Shown: piece by piece, positions 18,901-31,043 of the stretch
How positions within the stretch are numbered: position 1 is the stretch's first letter
Layout of the letters: each line of letters starts with the position of its first letter
NCBI GenBank assembly: GCA_026225945.1
Contig: JAMJFZ010000770.1
Coordinates: 5,185,501 to 5,249,500, forward strand
Source of the DNA: Cricetomys ansorgei
Lineage: Eukaryota; Chordata; Mammalia; Rodentia; Nesomyidae
Reading direction: 5' to 3'
DNA: 64,000 nucleotides
Notes under the pieces: generated by a model
Seen by the model: the letters and a program-made list of their open reading frames with translations, nothing else
Told to the model about the DNA's origin: nothing
The model's database searches: none
Made by a program: the position numbers and the translations under genes

Positions 18901-21900
18901 AAGGAATTAGAATAATTTGAGTTGAGTTGAAAGTGTAGAGTGAGAAAAATGTATGAAATTAGGGACATTTTGAATAGAAAATAAGACGTACCCAGCTGTG
19001 CCTGATTTGAAGGTCTAAGAGCATTCATACACAATTAGCTATTAACTACGAAAATGTTCTTTACATACTCCAACTCTCAGTGACTTAAACATATGGGTTA
19101 TTTATTGAGTTGGCTAAGGTCCCTTTCAGACTGACTAAGCCAATGATTGTCTTGCTTAGCCAAGCCTTTGGAGATAATCTTTTCCAGAGCTATAATCATG
19201 ACTTTTCCGGCCATATCACGCATGTAGCATTTCTGAGCTGAGCACAGGATCCACTCTCTGCTCAGGACATAAGAATGTTTTCTGTGCTTTTCAGCTTGGA
19301 AGGTCTTAGATTCAAGATGTGAAGCTTTACATTCAGATTCACTTCCATCATTGATGAGTTGGTTTTGTTGATTCTGGGTTTCTCTGTCCTAGCCCACGCT
19401 CCACCTTCTCTGTAACTTGATGCAGCACAGCTTTAGCTGGTCTCTTAATCTCTATCCCTCAGCTTCAAAGATATGTAGAGAAAGTCTGAACACCCCTACT
19501 GTCCCACTGTTGATCCCATTAATGTCCCCCCATATATACTCACCTTTACTTCTCACTTCATTTCCAGCTTGGGTGCTGCTTACATTCATAAGTGTAATCT
19601 TGATCTATCATTTGCATCATCAAGGAGAACTTTGTTGAAAGAAAGATGGGAGGTCAAGAGAAAAATAGATGGAGAAAAGTACAAAAGAAAGCAGTATCAG
19701 ATGAACGAGTGGGGGTCATCCTGATGACTAAGAGATCACACAGCTTCACGGGACACCGAGTTCCAGCCCAAGATCTGCCCAGTTTTTATTTTATTAATAC
19801 TTTCTGCTTTTAAATGGTGGTAAATCACTGATACTGTGGTCTAGACTACTTAAGGCTTGACCCATCATTCTTAAAAACTTAAAGGAATTGTGGAATTACT
19901 TTCCATTTTCCTACCACATACTATTTCTGCTTCTGCTGTTTACGTTCTTAACAGGCGTTTTTCTGTTATAAAACAAAATAATTTCTCACTTGAATTCTAT
20001 GATCACTTGATAAAATAAGGAGCCCCTTTGGATTTATTTAGATTGCTTAAGCCAAGTTTATCCTAATAGATTGTTGCTCACACAGTGCAGGCTACGGATC
20101 ATTCCAAGACTACCACTAAAAAAAACGCTATGCAGAAGACATCTTAAATCTTATTTTTCAAAACCTATGATAACAGTGATTAACAAATATTAAGAAAGGG
20201 ACCCATATGGCCAAAGGTCCTAAAACCTACAATTGTTAGGGTCGCCCCAATATTCCAGTCACACATGGCTTGATGAAGAAATGATTCTCATTTAGACTCT
20301 GTCTAGATCATCCTTTTTAAACTATGTTTTTGAGCATGAAAATGGGCCCGAAGGGGGGGTATCTCAGAGTGTTCACCAAAAAGTTAGAGAAAAGAACAAG
20401 GAGAGATAAGGCAACACTTTCAGAAGCCCTGGGAAGAGGTAGTGCCTAGGATTAGGAAGAAAAGTTTCTCTTGAATTATGAATGGAGAAAGTGATGAGAA
20501 TTCGATGTTGGCCTGGCTGTGGATGCTCCCCGATAGGAAGTAAGTGGTTGGAGGGGAGGCAAAAGGGTCGTGAATACTTTCCAGTGAAAAGGCAGTTAAA
20601 GGGTTAAAATGCGCTGATGCCGAGGTGGTTTTGATATATAGTGCGGCTTACCTTCAGGGACAAGTTTGTTTCCATATGTTGAGGAAAACTACGATAAGAC
20701 TTCGTGGAAGAAACTAGAAGGTAGGTAGTTGGAGGGCCACATTGAAAAGTGGAGCCTTGATTTAGAAAGTCATAGACTCCCTGAAGGTTCTGAATAAAGA
20801 GTGATGGGTAGAAGTCACTGTACACTTTGAGCCTTTTGAGGTGCTCAGTTCTTTCTGGAAGGTACTGCAGAAGTGAAAGCTTTCTAGCTGATCCTTCTCT
20901 CAGCGATGTAAGGCCCTGAGGGCTGCGCTCAACAGCAGCTCGCCACGCAGACAGCAGCCTTCCTCACACATTCTCCCTGCCAGACATACAACATCCATGA
21001 TGCACTCAATTGCTAGAATCTCAGTCATGGATCCATCACATAGATTAAAGGGAAGGAATAGATTTTCTGATTTTTTTTAATGAAATAAATGTGCTGGCTG
21101 TACTATTTTACAGACATTAATATAATAAGAACACAGGCAGACCTGCAACAGTAGAGGAAGAGTAAACACATATATCGCACTGTCTTCCAATAAAGCTGGA
21201 GTTCAAGGAACAAGTATTGTTAGGATTTGAAGTGGTTAATCAAGCTTTGTAGCATAGAGTTTCAGAGTTGGGTAAGCTGAGGGGCAACATCCCAGCTCAT
21301 CCGAGAATGTGAAAAGATCAGTAATCATCAGTTTGTCAAGTAGTCCCTGTGCACTTATAGCTGGACAGCTTTTGTCCCTTCTGGGGAACAGAAGACATGT
21401 TAGGCAATATAAGCACCCAACAAATAGATTTTTTCAATATGTGGTGTGCATTGCAATTAAGTCTCATGGACTGTAAAAGTTGTGGAATTTTGACCTGGAT
21501 CCCAGGGCTGGGTATGAGTTTGACAGATTCTTTGTAAAGGAAAAGGTCACTGGAGACTCTGAGGACAGGACTTTACAGAAGGACAAGAAAGAAGAGGAGG
21601 ATATGAGAATGTGAGGGAGGAATTCAGGCAGCTGAGAAATGGACTGCTTTCTTCCTGATACAAAGGAGGCAGAGTTCCTTCCCCACCAGGAAGGTGTCCT
21701 AGGCTGGGGATGCAGGCAGAGCTGAGAAGGTGCTCTGGGAGGCCCTGGCCCTATGGACCCTCACCCCACATACACACCAGGTACTTGTAAAGGAGAAGCC
21801 TGGCTGAGTTCAATAAAAGAGAAAGCATAGACTTAGGTGATGGGTCAGTATTTCTGTCTGGGGGCTAAGGCCAAGTTTTCAGAGGCTTAATGGAGCAAGT

Positions 21901-23220
21901 CAAGTTGGTGCGGTTAGGAAAGAAGTACTGGAAGAAGGGAAACAGAAAGAAAGGCATCTGTGAGGGTTGAAATGAAGAGTGTCTAAAATGGTGACTCATA
22001 AGTAATGAGGAAAACTGGAAGGACCAGTTTCCCCTTTGTCTTCATCTCCTGTGGTTGTCATGAGGACTAGATTGTGTGGGAACCCAGCAGGCCACTCTGT
22101 CACTTGTATGCCATAGAGATGGAGAATGCTCAGGGCATCTGGGTCATGAGCACACCTTCTGAAGACCCACAGAGGAGGGTCTCCTTTCATCAGTCCATGC
22201 CACACCATTGCTCCTCATCCCTGACGTATAACACACCCAGACCCCTCTAGTTGCTAGAGTCTTAATCCACACAATGCTAAGGCCACTTTGCTCTGATGGC
22301 TTTTCTGGACCAGGGTATACAGGAGAGCTTTTTTGGCCAGGTGAAAATGGATCTTATTTCGAAGTATAATGTCAAATTGAAAAAATCCGCCCCTTTCTTC
22401 TATCCCCTGAGGAACTTCTGTGTTTCTTCTTGTCCTCCAAAACTGACCCCAAAACTCTCCAGGGCCTGTCTGAGGAAACAGCACCAGCTCTGCTGTTGAA
22501 AGTCTTAGATGGAAGTGTACACACATCACACGTGCCTGCCAAAGCAGCCCAGAGCTTCATGCCCTTGGGATCCAGGGTTAGTTTGAGGAGGTAATCATCG
22601 GGCGGGGGGAGCCCCCACAGCAGACAAATCAAACTCCAGGTCTTCACTAAACAGAGCCATTCCAACCCCAGTTCCTAGGTTCTTCTTTTCTTTCCGCTGT
22701 GTACACATTTGACCAGAACTGCAACATTTCAAACGTAAACCCAGAACTGCCTGGAAATCCTAATTAAAGACGTCCCATTCCCAGGTGGTACAATCACATC
22801 CTGCCTACAGTGTCTGGCTCACATCCCACACTGCAGATGCTGGAAAGAGACTTTCCCCACTTAACACCAAAATCTTCATTTGGGATTTCTTCAGGGGCCA
22901 AAGAAAAAAATAATTCAGAGGTACACATATGCGGAGGTCAGCCTATATGTTCATTAAGGGAAAAGAGCATGGTTTATTCATCTGTCTTTAACACTCTCGT
23001 TGCTGGCATGGTGACTATGGCTATGATGAATTCTATGACTGAACAGGGACTGGAAAAGAGAATAAATGCTGGTGCTCTGAAATGACCTACCCAACTCTGT
23101 CATCTGTAACAACCAGTGATAACTCTCTTGTCTTGTAAAAAAGGTTTGTACATAACTTGTACATGGTTTCATTTTGTATTTTTCGCAGATTAAAAATTTA
23201 TGTATTTGTGTTCTAAAACC
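15934..23220 (+). other. Kcnma1: Candidate long Kcnma1 3' UTR
   Basis: This is non-coding sequence after the VEDEC stop with no recognised SINE, LINE or LTR over more than 7 kb, in contrast to the repeat-rich DNA after 24.1 kb. It carries several potential poly(A) hexamers: AATAAA at 16058, 18094, 21084, 21189, 21812 and 23061, and ATTAAA at 23189. The last has the best surroundings. Whether transcripts reach it is inference from this architecture and the lack of insertions. Two open frames near 23 kb (for example 22978-23505 on the minus strand, 175 codons) have no recognisable domain and are probably chance. Confidence 0.5.
16058..16063 (+). promoter_or_regulatory. Kcnma1: Candidate proximal poly(A) signal
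   Basis: AATAAA lies 125 bases after the VEDEC stop and is followed by a T-rich stretch (ATCTTTCTCTTTGCC). It could give a short 3' UTR; usage is not demonstrable from sequence. Confidence 0.45.
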
Positions 23221-23225
23221 AAGAG
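23147..23225 (+). terminator. Kcnma1: Candidate distal poly(A) site
   Basis: Elements appear in the canonical order. UGUA-type motifs come first (TGTACATA at 23147, then TTGTACATGG and TTTGTATT), then ATTAAA at 23189-23194, then a TG/T-rich stretch (GTATTTGTGTTC and GTGTTTCTTTGTGTC). TGTACATA also fits the Pumilio consensus UGUANAUA. A non-overlapping AATAAA sits upstream at 23061. The arrangement suggests a genuine 3' end, most simply that of Kcnma1, since no other gene was found on this strand. Confidence 0.55.
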
Positions 23226-24110
23226 TGTTTCTTTGTGTCTTTGTGACTGTCACATGAGGGTGTGGGGAGGGTTTGCCAGATTCCTCTATCACCCCCCTCC
23301 ACCGATAGATGTAAAACTGTGGACCAGCAGCAGCCGTGAACTTGCCTCTCCGGTTGCAAATGTGAGACAGGGTACTTCCCAACACTGCCATGAGCACTGC
23401 GGAGGACGGCTGGCTGCTGGTGTCAGTGAGTCCTACAGGGCCACACTGGGCTAGAGGCTCACATGCTGCTAGAGGTAGTTCCAGCATGTAGGGCTCTAAA
23501 GACATGAACTACATCCCATCGGCCTTTAAGAAGCTGGCATGGACTCACTCTGTCACCTGTTTCCAAGGCAGCTATCCTTTCTGGTACAAACAAGCAAAGT
23601 CTCCCAGGACTCAGAGCTTGCTGAAGGTATGGGCCTTCTTGTTCCCCATGGACAATAGATGAAACTTCATTTGCAAGTCAATAATGTCCAACAGCAATGC
23701 TACCATTTGAGTCCAGGCTTCAGATCTTCAGAATCTTGTGATTTTGAAGTCTTTTCAGGATATGGGACTTCTTAGTCTAAGACTGACCTAGCTTGTAGGA
23801 AAAGAAGAAGCTAGTGAAAGGGTTTCATGTATGCACTGTATAGTGCCTGCTGATAATTAATATCTTAATACCCTTCTTCATTAGCCAAACATTAATGTTT
23901 ACACTCCTTAACTGGGACATAGTAACACAACAGTATGCAATATCATGATTCTGGGTCTCTAGTCTGGGGAAGGAGAGAACTAGTTAATAGGTTACACATT
24001 AGAAACTGACCTGTAAGGGAGAGTACAGCATGCAAAGACATAAAAGGCATGCTTAGTTATTTGAGGAATAATCTAACTGATTGATACTTTGAAAACCAAA
24101 TCTCTGGGTA
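23226..24110. other. Intergenic, nothing recognised
   Basis: No repeat, exon or RNA gene was recognised. This stretch separates the putative Kcnma1 3' end from the first retroelement downstream. Confidence 0.6.
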
Positions 24111-24114
24111 CCTA

Positions 24115-24445
24115 TGCCAGCTAGTCTTTGTCAACTTGACACAGACTAGAGTCATCTGGGAAGAGAGAACCTCAACTGAGAATTGCCTACAGCGGTGCGG
24201 CCAGTGGGTGTTTCTGTGGAACATTGTCTTGACTAGTGAGTGACGTGGGAGGGCCACGACGCGGCAGGCAGAGCCACCTTTGGGCAAGTGGTCTTGGATT
24301 ATATAAGAAAGCAAGCTGAGCAAGCCTTGAAGACCAACAGCATTCCTCAGTGGTCTCTGCTTTAGTTCCTGCCTCCAGGTTCCTTCCTTGACTTACCTCA
24401 GTGATGGACTACTCTGTAAGATGCTTTCGGTCAATGTTTACCAAA
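24115..24445 (+). mobile_element. Rodent dispersed repeat (TGTCAACTTGACAC family), copy 1
   Basis: The segment runs from TTGTCAACTTGACACAGACT through GGGCAAGTGGTCTTGGATTATATAAGAAAGCAAGCTGAGCAAGCC to TGCTTTCGGTCAATGTTT. I recognise this as a very common muroid dispersed repeat but will not assign a family name from memory. A diverged relative lies at 25540-25905, sharing the ATAAGAAAGCAGGC core and the end CTTCTGGTCAGTGTTT. Confidence 0.65.
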
Positions 24446-24493
24446 GCAACAGAACAGAAAGCAGAGACAATACATAATACAAAAACAGCCCTA

Positions 24494-24728
24494 AGTAGTG
24501 GGGTGGTGGTGCACACTTTTAATCCCAGCACTCGGGAGGCAGAGGCAGGCAGATCTCTTTGAGTTCAAGATCAGCCTGGTCTACAGAATGAGTTCCAGGA
24601 CAGCCAGAGTTACAACAGAGAAACCCTGTGTCAAAAAAACAAAAAAAAAAAAAAAAAAACCAGAAACAAAACAAAAAGACAAAAAAATGAAAACAAAAGC
24701 CTAACCAAAAACAACCCAACACAAACAA
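24494..24728 (+). mobile_element. B1 SINE, plus strand, with long A-rich tail
   Basis: This is a 7SL-derived B1 containing GTGGTGGTGCACACTTTTAA, CCCAGCACTCGGGAGGCAG, CAGCCTGGTCTACA and CCAGGACAGCCAGAGTTACA. The tail from 24633 is nearly pure A/C with runs of A. It shares the AGCCAGAGTTACAACAGAG variant with the other B1 copies in the window. Confidence 0.93.
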
Positions 24729-25539
24729 AAGGCCTCATTCGCAGGGGTCGGAAACTGCAGATCTTCCCATCAGAATGCGCCAGTTCCTCACAGCTCTTTG
24801 AGCTCCAGAGTCTCAACTCGTCTTCTCAATATTTGCTAACAAATTTGAATGTTGTTGGGGAAATGTAATTGCAGAGCATATGGTCTCTGTTAGTTAGGCA
24901 AATGCCACTGCCAGGTTCAGCTCCAAAGAAGGAGTCTGCATGAGGATTAAATATTAGAGAAAGATCCACTGCTCACCGAGAAGCCAAATGAAAGAGATGA
25001 GATGGCCAGTTACAAAACAGTACGCTTTGCCAACAGGGCGCGATCGTGGGACATATTCTCCCATTTGGTGAGAAGACAAAATATATGTGAATTTGTACTG
25101 AGGTCTCTCTGTAGCAAAAATCAAAGGAGACCATTCACCAAGATCAATATTAATTGCGTCTCAATGTCAGATGAGATAGATTCTGCCTGGGAGAAAAATC
25201 GTAGGGCGAACAGAATAGACAGCTTGCTAAAGGAATGAAGCGAGGATAAGATCAAAATGTAAACATGGGACTTAGTGCTGTTTGAATGCTGCTGGAGCTT
25301 GGCCTTCCACCAGAGAAGGGATCTCATGCCTACAGATCTGTCACACTTGATAATGTAGGCTAAAAGTCAGAACACAGGAACTCAGGATCCAGAAACGTCG
25401 TACAGGCAAGGTGAGCACTCTCATTACAGACACCAATTTTTAACTTTCTTTTAAAAATTAAAAATACTTTAGTAATTTCTCTCCAGATCAATACACATAG
25501 ATTTAATTTACCATTTTAGTCAACGTAGTGAATGTGATG
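24729..25539. other. Intergenic, nothing recognised
   Basis: This is unique-looking sequence with no recognised repeat. Open frames here (for example 25002-25238) have no protein features. Confidence 0.5.
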
Positions 25540-26575
25540 GCTGATACCTGAGAAAGTGGACCCTCCAAAGGAATTGTCTCCATCAGATTGGCCTGTGGGC
25601 ATGTTTTGAGGGCTTTTTCTTAATTGCTAATTAATATAGAAAGGCCCAACCTGCTGTGAGTCGTGCCCTCTCTGTGCTGGGCGTCCTGGATGGTATAAGA
25701 AAGCAGGCTTCTGAGAACCAGCGAGGGGAAGCTAGCCAGAAACATCATTCCTCAATGACCTCTGCTTCAGTTGCTACCTTAAACATCCTGTCTTGAGCTC
25801 CTGTCTTGACTTCCACCAACGACAGACTATAATCTGGAAGTCAAACTTCCTCCATATAAACTTGCTTCTGGTCAGTGTTTAATCACACAGACTACGACAA
25901 AAGGTACCGGGAATGTAAGGTTTTGCTGAGATGGACTGACTATGTGGATTTTATGCCTTCCGCTGTTTTGGTGGGGGGAGAGTGTAGGATTTGGGAGCTT
26001 TAGGCTGGAACTGCCACTGAGTGATAAGATCTTAATGAGCTGTTGCAGGAACTTGGATAATTCGGAGTACAATGGAGAGAAGATGGTGGATGCCTGGCTT
26101 CTTGTCCTGGCCTATCAGGATTATTTATTTGATTACATTTCTATTAAGAATCTGTGCAGGTGAAACACTTGCTTTCTTGGGACAATCCGTGCTAGTTACC
26201 TAGGGTTAAAACAATCAGCTGTGGTTAATAAGAGATCAGCATCTCTGAGATAACATTTTGTGGAAAGGGTTGGGTTGGAGTCAGCACACAGAAGCTATAG
26301 CCTAGAATGGGCCAAGTCTGTATCTCAGGCTGGAGGATGAACTTGGTAATGTGTGGAAGTCTCCCGCTGATACTATGAGAGGTCAGGAGAGGCCATGATG
26401 AAGAAGCAGCCCCAGCTTGCATGGAGACCCCAGAACATTGGAGATGCCAGGACCACAGGATGACCACCAAGGACAGTGGCAGTCTGAGCCTATAGTATAA
26501 GCTCTTTGTGTTCTCTAAATGGTTTTTGGTTCTGGTGTTTGTCACAACCACAAAAAGCAAATTAGAAAATAATCA
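25540..26575 (+). mobile_element. Rodent dispersed repeat, copy 2 (longer, diverged)
   Basis: The first part (to about 25905) is related to 24115-24445: GGTATAAGAAAGCAGGCTTC, CCTCTGCTTCAGTTGC, CTGTCTTGACTTCC, GACAGACTATAATCTGGAAG. The continuation (GGTACCGGGAATG … CACAACCACAAAAAGCAAATTAG) reads like the rest of the same or an adjoining old retroelement. The boundary and family are uncertain. Confidence 0.45.
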
Positions 26576-26640
26576 CTAAAAACAATGAAGTAGCCAAGTA
26601 AAATTACAATAATAAAACATATCTAACATAGAGGGTTCTG

Positions 26641-26857
26641 CATATATAATATATGATATTATAAAATATGCACTCTATTGTTTTATATAACATATATATT
26701 TATATGTATTATTTATATATACACATATGTATATGTATATATACATATAATATGTATATATGCATATGAACATATGTGTATATAAATGTATTAAGTATAT
26801 TTATATATATAATATTTATATACTATCATCATCTATCTATCTATCTATCTATCTATC

Positions 26858-26888
<31 letters not shown>

Positions 26889-26911
26889 ATCTATCATCTA
26901 TCTATCTATCA
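26641..26911 (+). repeat. TA-rich tract followed by (ATCT)n
   Basis: A 180-base TA-rich stretch (many TATATA and CATATG motifs) runs into an interrupted tetranucleotide array of ATCT/TATC units at 26824-26911. The array is broken several times by CATC, splitting it into blocks. The 85-codon open frame across it (YLSIYLS repeats) is an artefact. Confidence 0.93.
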
Positions 26912-27059
26912 TGTACCCTTTATGACATTCTGGTTTCTTCTTACTCTTTCCTACCTTCTGGATTTGTTCTCCTTTTCGATGAACAGGACCATTACTCCCC
27001 TGAAGATGCAAATGTGAGCATGTAGATACATGCAAAGGACAGAGAAAGAAAAAAAAATG

Positions 27060-27155
27060 AATATGCTTCAGCGGTTATGAGCCCTTGCTGTCCTGCAGGG
27101 GACCAGAACTCAATTCCCAGGACCTATGTTGGAATGCTCGCAGTTGCTAACCTGG
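27060..27155 (+). mobile_element. B2/B3-type SINE fragment, plus strand
   Basis: GCTTCAGCGGTTATGAGCCCTTGCTGTCCTGCAGGGGACC followed by CTCAATTCCCAGGACC corresponds to the tRNA-like head (A and B boxes) of B2/B3 SINEs. The rest is lost. Confidence 0.6.
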
Positions 27156-27534
27156 GAAACTGGGAAAAGGGTAGGAATCTCATGGGGTCTCAGACTCATT
27201 GGGGTTTTCTATGATTTAACAGATTTGTTTTTTGAATAAATGTTTTCTCATTTTCTATATACTGTTCAGATAACTTCAAGAGATCTTATATGGCTGCTCC
27301 AAAATTATTTTTTTACGAAGTATAGCTATTTAGTTGGAAAAACTGGTTAGCACTTTACACTAACATTCTGGACACTGTATGTTTCATTCCTTTCCCCCGC
27401 ACCTCCTTCCTGCAATTTGCCCCTCTCCGAAGCTTCCTTTGTAGCTTTCTATTCCCTCCTCATTCTTTCCCCTCCCCCCACCTTCACTCATCCCCTCCTT
27501 CCCCTTTCTCTCCTTTCTTCTTCCCCTCCCCGAA

Positions 27535-27600
27535 TTCTTGCACTAGGTATTGAACCAAGGGGGCATGCATGCTTTGTGAACCCACAACCAAGTCCTTGGG
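27535..27600 (-). mobile_element. Degraded ID-like SINE fragment
   Basis: TGCACTAGGTATTGAACCAAGGGGGCATGCATGC resembles the reverse of the ID head (B box GGTTCAATACC, internal GCATGC). It is preceded by a CT-rich tract (27360-27530). Confidence 0.45.
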
Positions 27601-27701
27601 AAATTCATTAGCCAGATGGAAAAAAAAAATAAGCCAAACTGAAAAAGAAAAACACATCTAACTTCATTAAATTGAAGAAATTATCCGATTAAAAGAATTT
27701 A

Positions 27702-27905
27702 TAGGGACTGGAAAAACGGCTCAGTAGTTAAGAATGCTTGCTTCTCTTCTGTACCATAGGGGATCAATTTCCAGTTCCTACCTGGAACAGCATCTGTCTC
27801 CTGATGAATGCCCTCTTTGGGCCTCTGTGGGTACTGCATTCCTGAGAACAAATCCCTACATAGATACATATATATAATTAGAAAGAATAAAAATGAATCT
27901 TTTAA
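27702..27905 (+). mobile_element. B2/B3-type SINE, plus strand, diverged
   Basis: The segment GGACTGGAAAAACGGCTCAG, TAGTTAAGAATGCTTGC, then GGGGATCAATTTCCAG is the SINE head. ATGCCCTCTTTGGGCCTCTG is the typical body, followed by an A/T-rich end. Confidence 0.7.
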
Positions 27906-28317
27906 AAATGAATTTATAGCAACAGTAAAATATCACAGTGGATGATCTTTTTGAAAAAAAAATGCAATCAACAAGTAACAGCTACTACCATCCATAAGTA
28001 ATCAAAAAAATAAAAGAAAGAAAAAGAATGAAAGAAAGAAAAAAGACAATGGAAGAAAATTAAAAATAAGGTGAAAAAAATCATCCGTGGGAGCAGAAAC
28101 TGCCATATATATGACATCCCTACAAACACTGTGCTGATGTAGTTACTCAGGTAAGGAATTAAAACCACAGTGGGGATCATATTACACACTCATCAGGTTA
28201 GCATGGATTACAGTACTTTATAAATAAATTTCAGTGCCCTCATTATAGGCTCTGTATGCCATTTTCCACTGAAAGGAATTAGGGTTTATTGGAGAAGCAG
28301 ATGGCTTCTGGTCTGAG

Positions 28318-28500
28318 CAAGATAAATAGAGGATATAATAATTATAATGATAATTAATATAATTATAATATATTTATATATTCATATATATATTATATTA
28401 ATTGTTTTATTAACTATGTTTATGTATAATTACAATAAATAATGTACTATAATAAATAAAAGATAATATATAATATAATAATATATATATAATAATAGAC
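28318..28500. repeat. AT-rich low-complexity tract
   Basis: About 180 bases are almost entirely A and T with repeated TAATATA, ATTATAAT and TATATA motifs. Confidence 0.9.
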
Positions 28501-28648
28501 AAACTTATGTATGACATATTCTTAGATATTTGTGACAATATACATGCCACCAATCTTGAAGGGATTCAAGATCCAAAGCCAGAAAGAAAAGAAAAAACAA
28601 GCAAGAACTGGAATAGATTAGGACTCTACACATTACATTTAAATTTAC

Positions 28649-28837
28649 AGTTTTTTTTTTGTTGTTGTTCTTTGTTTGTTTTAGTTTTGTTGGTTTTTGG
28701 AGAGAGGGTTTCTCTGTTGTAACTCTGGCTGTCCTGGAACTCACTCTGTAGACCAGGCTGGCCTCGAACTCACAGAGATTGAATTCCTCTGCCTCCCAAG
28801 TGCTGGGATTAAAGGTGTATGCCACCACCACCCAGCT
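28649..28837 (-). mobile_element. B1 SINE, minus strand
   Basis: T-rich tail complement (28649-28700), then GGTTTCTCTGTTGTAACTCT, GGCTGTCCTGGAACTCACTC, AGACCAGGCTGGCCTCGAAC, CAAGTGCTGGGATTAAAGG, ending CACCACCACCCAGCT. This is a full-length and fairly well preserved B1. Confidence 0.95.
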
Positions 28838-29397
28838 AAAATTTACACATTTTTATAAATATTTTATCGTTATGAATTCAAAATAGCACAAATTAAATTT
28901 ATTATTCATCATTAGATGATTTTAACTCAAGTCAAGTTCTCAAGAACTGGTAAATAAATGGAATAAATCGTATTTTTGTTATACCAATGCTACCACTAAA
29001 TAACTCAATAGGAAGATAACGTTCTTTTTATAGAGTATTCTAGCTACTCAATTAAAAGGGAGGAAGAGAACTAGAATGTAGCATTTTACAGCACCATATG
29101 AATTTATGAATTCCAAGATGGAGCACAAACTGCCCGAGTCAGAAGGAGCTGTAGAGCCAGAAATTGTGACGGAAAAGCACAATTTTAGCCTTTGGACCTA
29201 ACTAGCAAGGTACCGGGACCTTCCAATAATGTGAAGGAATAATGTGAAGGAGATGCAATTAGCAGAAGCTAGTCTGAAGGAAATTCTACAGGACGAAATC
29301 ATTCTTTCTGTCAGTTAAAGTTAAGAGAGGAAAGATGACAAGAATACATAGACTAAAAGAGAAATGTGTGTGCAGTATGTGGATCTTGTATGATATT

Positions 29398-29875
29398 GTC
29401 TTAGTCAGTGTTCTATTGACATGAAGAGACACCATGACCAAGGTAACTTTTATAAAAGAAAGCACTTAATTGGAGGCTTGCTTACAGTTTCAGAGGTTTA
29501 GTCAATTACCATCGTGGCAGAGAGCATGGTGACAGGCAGGAATGGGGCTGGAAAAGTAGATGAAAGCTACATCCTGATCAGCAGGCAGAGAGAGGGGAGG
29601 GAGGGAGGGAGAGAGGGAGGATGAGATAGCAAGAGCAAGAGAGAGATATAGACAGAAACAGAGACAGAGGCAGAGACAGAGACAGACAGACAGACTGGGA
29701 CTGGCATGGGCTTTGAAACTCCAAAGCCCATCTCTAGTGACACACTTTCTCCAACAAGGCCATGCCTACTAATCCTTCTAATCTTTTCCAACTGTTTCAC
29801 TCCCTGGTGACTAAGCATTCAAATACATGAGCCAACGGGGCCATTCTTATTCAAAGCACTACAATACTGGTTAAA
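29398..29875 (-). mobile_element. Rodent dispersed repeat (CTATTGACATGAAGAGACACC type)
   Basis: The region begins TTAGTCAGTGTTCTATTGAC, ATGAAGAGACACCATGACC and ends GACACACTTTCTCCAACAAG, GCCATGCCTACTAATCCTTC, TGAGCCAACGGGGCCATTC. This is a widely dispersed muroid repeat whose family I will not name from memory. Orientation is a guess. A purine-rich simple repeat has expanded inside it at 29588-29695. Confidence 0.6.
29588..29695 (+). repeat. Purine-rich GA/GGGA/CAGA tract
   Basis: GGGAGGGAGGGAGGGAGAGA passes into GAGACAGAGGCAGAGACAGA. It is a long polypurine run interrupted by C, internal to the dispersed repeat around it. Confidence 0.9.
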
Positions 29876-29894
29876 GTACCTATTATACATGTTT

Positions 29895-30020
29895 ATGCTA
29901 GGCGTGGTGGCACACACCTGTGAACCCAGTCCTGAGGACACCTAATCACAGGATGGAAACTGTGGGGCGGCCTGAATATAACAGTAAGAGCCTGTTTCCA
30001 AACAGCCAAAACAACAAAAA
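29895..30020 (+). mobile_element. Degraded B1-like SINE
   Basis: GCTAGGCGTGGTGGCACACACCTGTGAACCCAG is a recognisable B1 head. The rest is diverged and ends in an A-rich tail (AACAGCCAAAACAACAAAAAAG). Confidence 0.65.
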
Positions 30021-30840
30021 AGTTGATGATCATAATGACCACAGCTTGCTATTAAGATATTACTTCTTCAGGTCCGGTAACAATATTTACATAAAATGTC
30101 ATTTACAAAAATCCCCGTACACTCAGCCCTAAATGAACATCTGTTTGTCTGCCCCTCAAAGGCCAGGAAACATCTAGGAAGAAGAGGTGCAAAGTTCGTA
30201 AGAGTACCCGGTCACGGAGGACCACTGTTGTTATCTTCTGGAGATGGCGGAGCCACTGCACTCATCAGTTCACAGCAGCTGTGGTTACCTGCACAGGATC
30301 GAGGCAGTCAAGGCTGCAGCATGCATGTGTGAGGGGTGCACAAGGCTCCATCCTAGCTAAAGAGCTGTTAGAAGTTGACTGCTGCTGAGGGAGGAAGAGT
30401 AAGTTTTCTCCGTGACTGTGGCTCCTGGTAGGTTGCCATGCTTCCGTGGCTAGCCTCATGCCAATGCACATAATTGGGATCCGTGGATTTTTTTAAGGAC
30501 ATGGCGTTGGAGTTGGGTAGCTTGGAGATGGGATCCAAGAAGAGTTGGGGCAAGATAGAGAGTGAATATGATTAAAAATAGATTCTATGCATCTATGAAA
30601 CTCTCAATGAATAAAAATATGATTTTTAAAAGAAAAGATATAAAAACCTCCTGAAAGTTATAAAATGATAAAAGAATTAAGGATTAAATGGTGATGTTTT
30701 GTGCCTGGCATTTGCTTAAAGGTTACAGGATGGGAAACTGGATACAATGCAAATGAAATGACATTGGCTGAGAGGTGACAATTCTTAACATCGAAGGATA
30801 GAGAATAGAGGGCCCATTATACTTCGGTTCCTTCTTTAAC
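30021..30840. other. Intergenic, nothing recognised
   Basis: No repeat or gene was recognised with confidence. Confidence 0.45.
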
Positions 30841-31043
30841 AAAAAGGTTTATTTGTATTCATGTGCGTGTGTCTCTGAATGCATGTCACTCATGGGCAAG
30901 TGTCCACAGAGGCCAAAAGAGAGTGTCAGATCCTTTGAACCCGGAGTTACAGGTGTTTATGAGTCCAGTGTAGACACTTGACAAACATGGGTCCTCTGAA
31001 AGAGCAGTGCACATTCCTAACAGCTGAGCCAGTCCTCCAGCCT
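30841..31043 (-). mobile_element. B3-type SINE, minus strand
   Basis: On the + strand it reads GGTTTATTTGTATTCATGTG, GTGTCCACAGAGGCCAAAAG, AGTTACAGGTGTTTATGAG, GGGTCCTCTGAAAGAGCAG and ends CAGCTGAGCCAGTCCTCCAG. This is the reverse of a tRNA-headed B3 SINE. Confidence 0.75.
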
